This document shows, piece after piece, positions 1 to 8,025 of a stretch of 61,053 nt of DNA (position 1 is the first letter of the stretch; the number at the start of each line of letters is the position of its first letter). The DNA is from Candidatus Cloacimonadota bacterium (GTDB lineage: Bacteria; Cloacimonadota; Cloacimonadia; Cloacimonadales; Cloacimonadaceae), in contig JAHDQK010000022.1 of assembly GCA_018433885.1 (NCBI GenBank), positions 1 through 61,053 of the forward strand, written 5' to 3'. The translations under genes were made by a program, and so were the position numbers. The notes beneath the pieces were generated by a model. The model worked only from the letters and a program-made list of their open reading frames with translations, was not told the DNA's origin and made no database searches.

Positions 1-83
1 AAACGTTGTACAATGGCACTGCGAGCGTCCTTTGACTGCAGCCGCTGGACGCCATATCCTTGCTCTGACTTAATCTTGTCCAT
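1..83 (-). CDS. N-terminus of an unidentified protein, cut by the window edge
   Basis: A leftward gene begins with ATG at 83-81 behind a strong AAGGAG ribosome binding site at about 91-97. The 27 visible codons begin MDKIKSEQGYGVQRLQSK and stay open to base 1. They are charged and hydrophilic, with no signal peptide or membrane segment, so the product looks cytosolic. I do not recognise the family from so short a piece. The gene is divergent from the secreted protein at 156, and the 72 bases between them must hold both promoters. Confidence 0.6.
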   Translation of the reverse strand, partial: MDKIKSEQGYGVQRLQSKDARSAIVQR

Positions 84-155
84 AAGAGTCTCCTTTTTTG
101 ATAGCTTACTCCTGTGGTCATATGATACAAACTTAAAATAAGGAAACTCCCGGGG

Positions 156-1352
156 ATGCAGAAAAGCTTGCTGATCACTCTGTGTGTAATACTGATAGGG
201 AGCTTGCTTTTCGCTACAGATCCCTGGGGGGAGCCGGTATATTATCCCGGCAGTATGACGGTTATGGCGCAGGTGAGCATCAACGGCTCACCTGCCGCTT
301 CCGGAGATGTTCTGGGTGCTTTTGTTTATGTGAATGGAGATCCTGAGCTGAGAGGCAAAGCAAGCGTGATGGTCATCAACGACATTTCCGGATGCATTCT
401 ACAAGTGTTTTGCCCTGCAAACGGAGAGATAATCCACTTCAGGGTCTGGGATGAAGATGTTCAACTTGAATATCACATTCTGGAGACTGTGAATAGTGTG
501 GTAAACGGCGAGATCGGCTCGTATCCGGATGATCTGTACCAGATCAACGTCGAGGCAGGGGAGCTCTTGGCTCCAGAGATTTCACCTCCAGGGGGCGTGT
601 TTCATGAAGCTCAAACTGTGAGCATCACAAGCCCTACGGCGGGAGCCGTGATACGCTACAGCTTGAACGGTGCGGATCCCACCCAGAGTTCCAGTCTCTA
701 TAGTTCCCCGATCGTGATCCACCAAAGCTGTGTTCTAAAAGCTAGGGCGTTTTTACCAGGATGGGATCCGGGACCCGTTGCCAGCGCAGAGTTTAGCATC
801 ATCAACCAAGTGGCAAACCCGGTCTTCACACCGGCTGCAGGCAGCTACAACTATCCTATCGTACTACAAATGTTTTGCGCCACTTCCGGAGCAACAATTC
901 ACTACAGCCTTGATGGTAGCGATCCCGGCGAGGAAACAGCTATCTATACAGGCCCAATGCTAATCTCGCAGACTACCCTGGTAAAAGCCAGAGCCTACTT
1001 GAATGACTGGTTTCCAAGCGAGGTGACCAGCGCACACTATAGCTTGCCATCAGCAACTGAAGAAGAAGTAGTACAAAATCCCGAACCGGGGATACTGTCG
1101 ATTTACCCCAACCCTTTTAACCGGGAAGCCACCATCGAATTACACGGAAAAGGCTACGAACAGGCGTATTACTTCAGGATATATAACCTGAAGGGACAGT
1201 GTGTGTTCAGCACATCGGGGCTTGCTTCGGGAACCTTCAACATTGTTTGGGATGGCAAGGATGCTATGGGTATCAGGCTACCCCGGGGGATGTATTTTGC
1301 CAGCTTTAGCCAAGGAGATCTCCGATTTGTACGTAAGCTGATATTACATTGA
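156..1352 (+). CDS. secreted protein with chitobiase-type C-terminal repeats and FlgD/T9SS-type sorting domain
   Basis: 398 residues. A signal peptide covers about residues 1-20 (MQKSLLITLCVILIGSLLFA) and is followed by DPWGEPVYYPGSMTVMAQV, the start of an Ig-like N-terminal domain of about 120 residues. Two tandem repeats of about 80 residues follow (about 140-215 and 220-295). They carry the pattern P-x-GG/AGSY...I-x-YSL-x-G-x-DP...I...KARAY, as in CHB_HEX_C_1 (chitobiase/beta-hexosaminidase C-terminal) domains. The last 85 residues (YPNPFN, YNLKGQ, WDGKD, G-M-Y, RKLIL) match a FlgD-Ig/type IX sorting domain, which implies outer-membrane secretion and cleavage or anchoring. No catalytic domain is visible. 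ATG 156 follows AAGGAAA. A damaged paralogue lies at 7078-8015, and this intact copy shows what that one lost. Confidence 0.85.
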   Translation: MQKSLLITLCVILIGSLLFATDPWGEPVYYPGSMTVMAQVSINGSPAASGDVLGAFVYVNGDPELRGKASVMVINDISGCILQVFCPANGEIIHFRVWDEDVQLEYHILETVNSVVNGEIGSYPDDLYQINVEAGELLAPEISPPGGVFHEAQTVSITSPTAGAVIRYSLNGADPTQSSSLYSSPIVIHQSCVLKARAFLPGWDPGPVASAEFSIINQVANPVFTPAAGSYNYPIVLQMFCATSGATIHYSLDGSDPGEETAIYTGPMLISQTTLVKARAYLNDWFPSEVTSAHYSLPSATEEEVVQNPEPGILSIYPNPFNREATIELHGKGYEQAYYFRIYNLKGQCVFSTSGLASGTFNIVWDGKDAMGIRLPRGMYFASFSQGDLRFVRKLILH

Positions 1353-1385
1353 TCTCTGGCTAGTATTGTTCAGAGAATTTTTCTG
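1353..1385 (+). terminator. probable weak rho-independent terminator
   Basis: Directly after the stop codon, TCTCTG (1353-1358) pairs with CAGAGA (1371-1376), followed by ATTTTTCT. The stem is only 6 bp, so termination may be partial before the aminopeptidase gene. Confidence 0.45.
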
Positions 1386-1451
1386 GACATATCCTCCGCA
1401 TATCAGAAAATGACTTCTCGACAACATCAATAATGAACAATGGAGTATATA

Positions 1452-2678
1452 ATGAAACCAGAGATCGTAAGTCCCCGTCGTGAGAAGCTTCTGAGCTCTC
1501 TGCAGGATATGGATGCGGTGATCCTGTTTGCCGCCAGAGAAGCCAAACTGGAGAAATTTAGCCAGGAAAACAACTTTTTGTATCTTACCGGATTAGAAAC
1601 TCCTAATGCTATATATTTTGGGATTAAAAGCAACCATTCCAACGTAGAATACCTCTTTATTCAACGTTCCGATCCCGAACGTGAAGTATGGGAGGGTAAG
1701 AAAACGACCCCGGAAGAAGCCAAAGCCCAGAGTGGCATCACAAACGTGGTGTTTCTGGATGAATTCGACGGTATAATCAGTAATTGGTGCCCTGCCATCA
1801 ACAGGATATACTCGAATATTGGACATCAAGCTATCAATGCACCGCTATCCTATGCGATGTTTCGTTTAAAACCGATAAAAGAGCGCTATCCGCAGATCGC
1901 CATCCAGTGCATCACCGAGAAGATATCTCCCCTGCGCAAGATTAAAAGCGAGTGGGAGATCATGCAGCTTCAGAAAGCTATCGATGTAACAGGAAAAGGC
2001 ATCCTGGATATCTGGGAGAACGCGCAGGCTGGAATGATGGAATATGAACTGGAAGCGATGCTTTTTTACCGAATCCAGAGAAGCGGATTGAAACATTGGG
2101 GTTTTGCGCCCATCATCGCTTCCGGAATCAACGCAGCTACCTTGCACTATGAGAAGAACGACTGTCAGATAGGCACCAATGATCTCGTATTGATGGATGT
2201 TGGGGCGTCCTACATGAACTATTCCGCAGACATCAGCCGCACCTTCCCGATTAGCGGAGTCTTCAGTGAACGGCAAAAGGATGTTTATTCCGCGGTGCTC
2301 AGAGTGCAAAAGGAAATCATCAGCATGATCCACCCGGGAGTGTCTCTTATGGACTTGCAGAAGAGGACTCGGGAGTTGATCGCACAGGAGCTAATCGAAC
2401 TAAAGCTGATAACCGAGGCATCCGAGGTAGGCAAGTACTATATGCACGGGGTGAGTCATTTTCTGGGGATGGATACCCACGATGTGGGTGGACGCACAGC
2501 CATCCTGGAACCTGGCAATGTGATAACTGTAGAGCCCGGCATCTATATTCCGGAAGAACGCATTGGCGTGCGGATCGAGGACGATGTGCTGGTAACCGAA
2601 GAAGGTTATTGCGTGCTGAGCCAGAACATCCCCAAAGAGATATCAGAGATCGAAGAAATCCTCAAGGCACGTCAATGA
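1452..2678 (+). CDS. pepP: Xaa-Pro aminopeptidase (M24B family)
   Basis: 408 residues; removes N-terminal residues that precede proline, in the cytosol. An AMP_N-type N-terminal domain (about 1-165) is followed by the pita-bread M24 domain. The metal ligands are visible in order: first Asp in VLMDVGASYMNYSADISR (both Asp), then the HGVSHFLGMDTHDVGG histidine, EPGIYI glutamate and RIEDDVLV glutamate. The frame is open from an ATG at 1440, but GGAG at 1442-1445 lies inside those extra codons and sits 6 bases before ATG 1452, so 1452 (MKPEIV) is preferred. Its TGA overlaps the coaD ATG as ATGA, so the two are co-translated. Confidence 0.93.
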   Translation: MKPEIVSPRREKLLSSLQDMDAVILFAAREAKLEKFSQENNFLYLTGLETPNAIYFGIKSNHSNVEYLFIQRSDPEREVWEGKKTTPEEAKAQSGITNVVFLDEFDGIISNWCPAINRIYSNIGHQAINAPLSYAMFRLKPIKERYPQIAIQCITEKISPLRKIKSEWEIMQLQKAIDVTGKGILDIWENAQAGMMEYELEAMLFYRIQRSGLKHWGFAPIIASGINAATLHYEKNDCQIGTNDLVLMDVGASYMNYSADISRTFPISGVFSERQKDVYSAVLRVQKEIISMIHPGVSLMDLQKRTRELIAQELIELKLITEASEVGKYYMHGVSHFLGMDTHDVGGRTAILEPGNVITVEPGIYIPEERIGVRIEDDVLVTEEGYCVLSQNIPKEISEIEEILKARQ

Positions 2679-3148
2679 AGGCGATCTATCCCGGAACCTT
2701 TGATCCCATTACCTTCGGGCATCTGAACATCCTGGAAAAAGCATCCCGGATGTTCAGCGAAGTGATCTTGGCAGTGGCGGATTATACTGCCAAACAGAAC
2801 TACTTCAATCTGGAAGAGCGGGTACGCTTGTGCAAGGAATGCAGCAGCCATTTACCGAATGTGCAAGTGATGAGTTTTTCCGGATTGGTGGTGGATTTTG
2901 CCAAAGAGCAGGAAAGCACGGTCATGATCCGCGGAATGCGGGCGGTTTCTGATTTTGAGTATGAACTGTCGCTCGCGCTCACAAATACCAAACTGAATCC
3001 TGGAATTGAGACTGTGTTTTTGGTGCCCAGCTTGCGCTATATGTATCTCTCATCGTCGATGATCCGCCAATTGGCAGAACTCAAGGCGGATCTCACGGAT
3101 TTTGTACCGCCCCAGGTAGCCATGTCACTAAAGAATAAGTTTCACTAG
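2675..3148 (+). CDS. coaD: phosphopantetheine adenylyltransferase
   Basis: 157 residues, the normal size. Catalyses the penultimate step of coenzyme A synthesis (4-phosphopantetheine + ATP to dephospho-CoA). The nucleotidyltransferase signature GTFDPITFGHLNI begins at residue 6, RGMRAVSDFEYE follows mid-protein, and the C-terminal SSSMIRQLAE corresponds to the ISSTxxR motif. The frame is open further upstream, but those codons lie inside pepP and encode nothing family-like. The start at 2675 gives the expected MKAIYPGTFDP and a 4-base ATGA overlap with pepP. Confidence 0.96.
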   Translation: MKAIYPGTFDPITFGHLNILEKASRMFSEVILAVADYTAKQNYFNLEERVRLCKECSSHLPNVQVMSFSGLVVDFAKEQESTVMIRGMRAVSDFEYELSLALTNTKLNPGIETVFLVPSLRYMYLSSSMIRQLAELKADLTDFVPPQVAMSLKNKFH

Positions 3149-3161
3149 GAATCGGAACCAC

Positions 3162-4535
3162 ATGGCTAAGAAACAAACAGACACAGAACAGATCAGCATA
3201 TCAGAACGGAAATTGCCCCATGACATCAATGCGGAAGCCGCGGTTCTTTCCGCTATGATCATCGATTCCGATGTGATCAGCAAAGGTATCGAGAAGCTTC
3301 AAGAATCCTATTTCTTCAGGATGAGCCACCGCTTGATCTTTCGGAACATTTGCGAACTCTTCAACGATGGCATCGAGGTGGATATCCTAACCTTGATCAA
3401 TAGGTTGGAACGCAACAATCAATTGGAAAAAACCGGAGGAAAAGCCTATCTCAGCGAGATCGCGGATATCGTGGTATCCAGCGCAAACTTCGATTATCAC
3501 TTAAACATTGTAATAGAACAAGCGCTACTGAGGCACCTGATCGTAGCGTGCAACGGTATTATAGAATCCTGTTACAGCTCCACAGCACCGGTTAAAACGG
3601 TAGTGGACGAAGCGGAACAAGCCATATTTTCCATTGCTGAAATGCCGCATCATCAGGGGTTTATCAGAATCGATCAGATATCCGGAGAGGTGCTGCACAA
3701 TATCGATCAGATCGCATCCACCAAAACCCCAGTGACGGGCATCGGGAGCGGATTTGGAGATCTGGACCGCTTAACTGGCGGTTTTCGCCCCGGCCAATTC
3801 ATTATCATCGCAGCACGTCCGGCGATGGGTAAGACATCCCTGGCTTTGAACATCGCAACTCACGCATCGGTAAACCTCAAAAAACGGGTCGGGATCTTCA
3901 CCATGGAAATGGCAGCGGATGAAGTGATCATGAGGATGTTTTCTTCCGCCTCGGAAGTTAATATGGATAGCATGCTAAAAGGTTATGGCATGAACGAAGA
4001 AAAGCTGACCCGCATCATGCAAGCCTCCGAAGTATTGAGCACGAAACACATTTACATAGATGAATCCGGAACCAACACTCCCTTGGATATCCGCGCCAAG
4101 ACCAGACGTCTGGCAGCGGAATTGGGAGGCTTGGATCTTATCCTGATCGATTATCTGCAACTGATGGGGTTATCCAAAGAGCGGGATAATCGCCAACAGG
4201 AGATTTCTGAGATATCGCGAGCATTGAAAGTTCTGGCAAAGGACATGAAGATTCCGGTGATAGCGCTTTCTCAGCTAAACCGCATGCTGGAAAATCGAGA
4301 AGATAAAAGACCCCGCTTGGCAGACCTTCGGGAATCTGGCGCTATCGAACAGGACGCTGACCTCGTGATGTTCATCTATCGGGACGAATATTACTACCCG
4401 GAGAAGACAGAGAAGCCCGGAATCGCGGAGATCATCATCGGCAAAAACAGGCATGGCTCGACCGGTTCTGTGGATCTTGGTTTCGATAAAGAGTTTACCC
4501 TGTTCAGATCCTTGGATTTAAGCGAAGACCGTTGA
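3162..4535 (+). CDS. dnaB: replicative DNA helicase DnaB
   Basis: 457 residues. Hexameric helicase that unwinds DNA at the replication fork. The N-terminal helical domain (DINAEAAVLSAMIID, residues about 20-120) is followed by the RecA-like ATPase domain. Walker A is ARPAMGKTS (about 219-227), Walker B is LILIDYLQLM, then SQLNR and the DLRESGAIEQDAD motif with an arginine finger region (GKNRHG). No intein is present. The gene follows coaD by 13 bases and is followed after one base by the permease gene, so it belongs to the same transcript. Confidence 0.97.
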   Translation: MAKKQTDTEQISISERKLPHDINAEAAVLSAMIIDSDVISKGIEKLQESYFFRMSHRLIFRNICELFNDGIEVDILTLINRLERNNQLEKTGGKAYLSEIADIVVSSANFDYHLNIVIEQALLRHLIVACNGIIESCYSSTAPVKTVVDEAEQAIFSIAEMPHHQGFIRIDQISGEVLHNIDQIASTKTPVTGIGSGFGDLDRLTGGFRPGQFIIIAARPAMGKTSLALNIATHASVNLKKRVGIFTMEMAADEVIMRMFSSASEVNMDSMLKGYGMNEEKLTRIMQASEVLSTKHIYIDESGTNTPLDIRAKTRRLAAELGGLDLILIDYLQLMGLSKERDNRQQEISEISRALKVLAKDMKIPVIALSQLNRMLENREDKRPRLADLRESGAIEQDADLVMFIYRDEYYYPEKTEKPGIAEIIIGKNRHGSTGSVDLGFDKEFTLFRSLDLSEDR

Positions 4536-4536
4536 T

Positions 4537-5286
4537 ATGTTTGCAGAAGTGTTTGCCGGGATCGGAGAATATAGCATATTCGTAAGCAGGAGCTTGCTGA
4601 GCGCGGCAGCCCTTCCCAAGAGACGCTTGGAATTCCTGATTCAGTTCAAACGCATTGGCTACGATTCGCTATTCCTGATAATGCTTACAGCGGCATTCAC
4701 CGGTTTGGTGACGGCATTGCAGGCGGTGTATCAATCCAAGGGTTACATCCCGTTAAATCTGTTGAGCGTATTGATCGGAAAATCTACGATGGTGGAACTT
4801 GCCCCGGTGCTTACTGGGCTTGTTCTGACTGGAAAGATCGGAGCTGCGATGGCCGCAGAGATCGGTTCCATGAAGGTAAGCGAACAGATCGACGCCCTGC
4901 ATAGCATGAACATCGATCCCCACGAGTTTCTCTATATGCCCAGAATCCTAGCGGGAGTGATCGCCTTTCCCCTTATCACCATCTTCGCCAATGCCGTCAG
5001 CATCCTTTGCGCTTGGTATTTCTCTTATGTCAGATACGGCTTGCATTACTACACTTTCTTTAGTAATATGCGAGCCTATTTCGAGCCCTTCGACCTCTGG
5101 AGCGGGCTTGTAAAATCCACTGTCTTTGGCTTCATAATTACCTCTCTGGCGTGCTATTTTGGAGATCGCAGCTACGGCGGCGCTGAGGGGGTGGGTCGCT
5201 CCACTACCCAAACGGTGGTTTATAGCTCCGTAGCTATTCTGATTATGGATTTCATCGTTGCCTGGATCCTCTTTGGAGCGATGTGA
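4537..5286 (+). CDS. MlaE/YrbE-family ABC transporter permease
   Basis: 249 residues, slightly shorter than the usual 255-265. Inner-membrane permease of the MCE/Mla lipid-transport type with about five hydrophobic segments. The family region LTAAFTGLVTALQA, the ELAPVLTGLVLTGKIGAAMAAEIGSMKV block (about 88-115) and the EGVGRSTTQTVV block near the C-terminus are all present. In most genomes mlaF (ATPase) and mlaD (MCE protein) follow at once. Here neither does; the next gene is a solute-binding lipoprotein overlapping by 4 bases. The partners are therefore elsewhere, or this permease works in a different arrangement. Confidence 0.88.
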   Translation: MFAEVFAGIGEYSIFVSRSLLSAAALPKRRLEFLIQFKRIGYDSLFLIMLTAAFTGLVTALQAVYQSKGYIPLNLLSVLIGKSTMVELAPVLTGLVLTGKIGAAMAAEIGSMKVSEQIDALHSMNIDPHEFLYMPRILAGVIAFPLITIFANAVSILCAWYFSYVRYGLHYYTFFSNMRAYFEPFDLWSGLVKSTVFGFIITSLACYFGDRSYGGAEGVGRSTTQTVVYSSVAILIMDFIVAWILFGAM

Positions 5287-6311
5287 GAAATCTTCTGCTT
5301 TTGATCCTTCTTGTGCTAAGCGCTTGTAAGCCTGCGCAGAACTTGCCGCAAAACAGCAACCAAACAGCATCTAGCCTGACGCTCTTCGCCACGGAGGAAT
5401 TTCGTTCCTCGGGTTTGGAAGCTACTATTGTGCCGGATTTTGAGAAGGAGATGAAGTGCAAGATAAACATCCGTCTCTTCAGTGATCCGGCTTTGATGTT
5501 GCGCGCTTTTGTAGAAGCTGGGGATAGTGTAGATATCGTTATCGGTATCCCGAATGGATTTGTATCATCCGATTCGCTTCAGCCATACTTTCGCCCCTAT
5601 CAACCTACTGCTGTGGCAGATCTGAACAAAGATTGCATCGCAGATTCGCAGTTTCGCATCATCCCTTATGGTTTCAGTTATCTTGGTTTGTTATACAACA
5701 AAGAAGTGCTAGGCACGCCCCCCGCATCTTTTGGAGAACTGCAAGACGAGAGATTTCTGAATCAAATGGCATTAATAAGCCCCGAAACCAGCGCTGCAGG
5801 GCGAGCCATGCTTCATTTTAGCATCGCACTTTTTGGTCAGGAAGGTTTTGAACAGATGCTGCGCGCTCTACGCAAGAATGTTTATCGGGAATACCCTTCC
5901 GTGCAACAAGCTTTGGCAGCCGTGAACAGCGGAGAAAGCGTCATGATGCCGGGTCCGGTGACACTCGCCGCTTGGCAACGTGAACTTTCGGGCAGCGAAA
6001 GCAAGCTGGAGTTTGCTCTTTTTGACGAAGGTGCATATCTTTATTCCGAATGCATGGGCATCGCCCAAAATAGTGTCAATGCCTCTCTGGCAGAGTCTTT
6101 TATAGATTTTGTGCTGAAGCCTTCCTCACAGAAGATGGTGATATATAAAAAAGGTCTATTCCCTTCCAATCGCAAGACGATCCTGCCCAGTTCCTTCGAG
6201 AAAGTTCCCTTCTCGCCGTGGTTGGTGAACAGCAAAATGAGGGCAAACATTTCTTCTGAACAAAGCGAGATCTGGCTGAGGACTTGGGCGCAAGTGTTTC
6301 AATCCTTTTAG
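5283..6311 (+). CDS. ABC transporter solute-binding lipoprotein, thiamine-binding (TbpA/ThiB)-like
   Basis: 342 residues. A GTG start overlaps the upstream TGA (GTGA). The lipoprotein signal peptide ends at the lipobox LSAC (Cys 15), so the protein is lipid-anchored. The mature part has the periplasmic-binding-protein fold of the thiamine/iron/spermidine class. LTLFATEEF near the start, DIVIGIPN, the IPYGFSYLGLLYNKEVL strand and SPETSAAGRAML resemble TbpA in order and spacing. Substrate assignment is inferred from this resemblance only. No cognate ThiP-type permease or ATPase is next to it; the neighbour is an MlaE-type permease, which normally does not use such proteins. Confidence 0.75.
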   Translation: MRNLLLLILLVLSACKPAQNLPQNSNQTASSLTLFATEEFRSSGLEATIVPDFEKEMKCKINIRLFSDPALMLRAFVEAGDSVDIVIGIPNGFVSSDSLQPYFRPYQPTAVADLNKDCIADSQFRIIPYGFSYLGLLYNKEVLGTPPASFGELQDERFLNQMALISPETSAAGRAMLHFSIALFGQEGFEQMLRALRKNVYREYPSVQQALAAVNSGESVMMPGPVTLAAWQRELSGSESKLEFALFDEGAYLYSECMGIAQNSVNASLAESFIDFVLKPSSQKMVIYKKGLFPSNRKTILPSSFEKVPFSPWLVNSKMRANISSEQSEIWLRTWAQVFQSF

Positions 6312-6680
6312 AACCAGAAGATATAGTAGTCCCGAATCCGTGATTTCAGTGAAAAATGCAACTTATATGCTGGAAGTATAGCAGCCGTAGGACTTTCGCT
6401 TTTGAACCCCGAACCACGAGATAGGGCAGCATTGATAGTGCTTTGTAAGCTACCAAATCAAAGCAATCAACACTCTACCCCATTCAGCGCAGGAATCCCG
6501 ATGGAGCCTTGTAGCAGTCCACACTGCAGGGAGACCGCAGGGAGGCTGCTTTGGGCAATGGGGATGGGTATTATTGAAATGGATAGCTCAAATCTAACTT
6601 TATTTATCGCATGTATATGATGCTTGTATTCGACAATCCGATGGCACAGGGGGTTCTTGCTCTACACACTATCTCAAGGC

Positions 6681-6702
6681 TTTGTGTCGCCCGCGAAGGG
6701 CT
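6681..6702 (+). repeat. copy of a 22-base dispersed intergenic repeat
   Basis: The 22 bases here match those at 52847-52868 except at two adjacent positions (20 of 22 identical). The core is TTTGTGTCGCCC then GAAGGGCT, and GCCC/GGGC can pair as a hairpin. Related inverted pieces (GGGCGACACAAG) occur at 52521-52532 and, with one change, at 52956-52967. Confidence 0.65.
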
Positions 6703-6770
6703 CTGGAAACTTGTAAACCGGAATACGTGGGGCTCCGCTAAAGCTACGCCCCCTCGCTATGAACAGTGTC

Positions 6771-6790
6771 GCCCCGTTGGGGCTTTTTTA
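6771..6790 (+). terminator. rho-independent terminator (possibly part of a repeat)
   Basis: GCCCC-GTT-GGGGC (6771-6783) is followed by six T and an A. It lies 460 bases after the solute-binding protein gene, which is far for its terminator, so it may belong to the repeat cluster at 6681-6790. It would still stop rightward transcripts before the convergent minus-strand genes. Confidence 0.6.
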
Positions 6791-7077
6791 TGTGGACGCG
6801 GCATCCTGCCGCGCCTATTTGAATAACGCACCAATGTGATGTGATGATGGCAAGAGCATAGAGTTTAAAAAACCATTACCCAGTCTCAAGTTTACCTCTT
6901 GTTTCGCGGTTTTTTGGACTTCATGCGTTGTTTCTCGCTGCTTCTGCTGTTGGAAATCCAGGCCGGCTACATATTTACCTGTAAATGAATAGCTTATCAT
7001 GCCGGCTTGAACTCCAAAGCAAGAATGCCATTTCGTAGTCTTGTGCCACCCCCAAGCCCTTTGGGACAGGATAATTT

Positions 7078-8015
7078 TTAACGGATAACTACTTTCCGGG
7101 TGCTGATTTCTGTACCTGTAATCAAGCGTAGCAGATATACTCCGGAGGGAAGCCTTTGGCCCCGGGAGTCTTTCCCATCCCACGCGATTTCAAACACGCC
7201 ATTGCGCCTGCCATTCTGAGTGTGCAGACATTCACCTTTAAGGTTGTAAACTTTGAACTGGTAGCTTTCTGCGAGGTTTGTAACGCTAAGTTTCACAGTC
7301 AGATCATCCCGGAAAGGGTTTGGATATATCTGGAGAATCTCACTAATGCTGGGTACATGTTGTGCATCCGGGAGTTCTACCGGAAGGCCGTAGGTTGCCA
7401 GCGAGATAGGGCTGGTTGCCCAGTTCATAAGATATGCTCTGGCTTTGATGGTGGTGGTTTGCGAGATGTTAAGCGGTGTGTGGTACATCTCGGATTCGGG
7501 AACAGGATCGCTACCATCGGTAGTATAGTAAATTGTGGCACCGGGAGTGCTGCAGATGATCGCTACACTTTGGCTTGTTTCATAGTTTCCCGGGGGAGGA
7601 TCGAAGGTGGGGAGCGCCACGGTTCCTGTGATGATGTATTCCGCACTACTGATGCCGCTGGACAGCCATCCGTTACGATATGCCCGGGCAGTTACCACAG
7701 TGCTTTCCAGGATCTGGATTGGAACGCTATAGAGATGGGAATCCGGAAGAGGTTCGCTGCCATCGGTGGTAAAGCGTATCGTAGCTTCCGGTATTATACA
7801 GGAAATCTCCACGTTTAGAGCCGCACTGTAAGAGCCTCCCGGGGGATCGAAAATGGGGGAGGGGATCATGCCATGGATGCTGGTACATCCTCTATCCATA
7901 CCTCTGCCATCACGGTCATACTTCCAGCCATCAGCACGGGATCTCCCCAAGGGTCAAGCGCGCATAACATCGAGCCGGTAATTATGAATAGCAAGATCAG
8001 GTAAATCTTTGCCAC
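7078..8015 (-). pseudogene. damaged paralogue of the 156-1352 secreted sorting-domain protein (internal deletion with frameshift)
   Basis: The start is GTG at 8015 behind GGAGG (about 8020-8024). The first 49 codons give a signal peptide and LDPWGDPVLMAGSMTVMAEV, closely matching the mature N-terminus of the 156-1352 protein. That frame then stops (TGA, at about 7866-7868). A different frame, open from before this point, carries IPSPIFDPPGGSY and the rest: two chitobiase-type repeats and a complete sorting domain (IYPNPF, YNLKGE, WDGKDSRGQ, GVYLLR, RKVVIR). Compared with the intact copy, about 100 residues of the N-terminal Ig-like domain are missing at the junction, and the deletion length is not a multiple of three. 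The only long open frame here has an artefactual N-terminus (MGRSRADGW...). The gene sits 10 bases after the C10 protease and is likely co-transcribed with it. Confidence 0.8.
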
Positions 8016-8025
8016 ATGTCCTCCG

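Larger units (their letters stand above)
6312..7077. other. 766-base gene-poor gap with repeat-like segments
   Basis: I see no convincing gene. Short open frames at 6402, 6611 and 6815-7000 have no family resemblance and no good ribosome binding site. The stretch holds a palindromic segment around 6500-6560, a dispersed repeat (6681-6702), a rho-independent terminator (6771-6790) and a GCGGCA/TGCCGC hairpin at about 6797-6812. Confidence 0.6.

Noticed and set aside
1866-2333. Long reverse-strand frame inside the aminopeptidase gene
   Set aside because: Opposite-strand shadow of a well-supported gene; no start signal and no family resemblance. Similar shadows opposite ftsZ, ftsA, secA and topA were dropped for the same reason.
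6815-7183. Minus-strand frame of 122 codons, including a possible 61-codon gene from 7000
   Set aside because: The first half overlaps the end of the secreted-protein pseudogene in another frame. The internal ATG at 7000 has GGAG too far upstream, and no family resemblance is seen.
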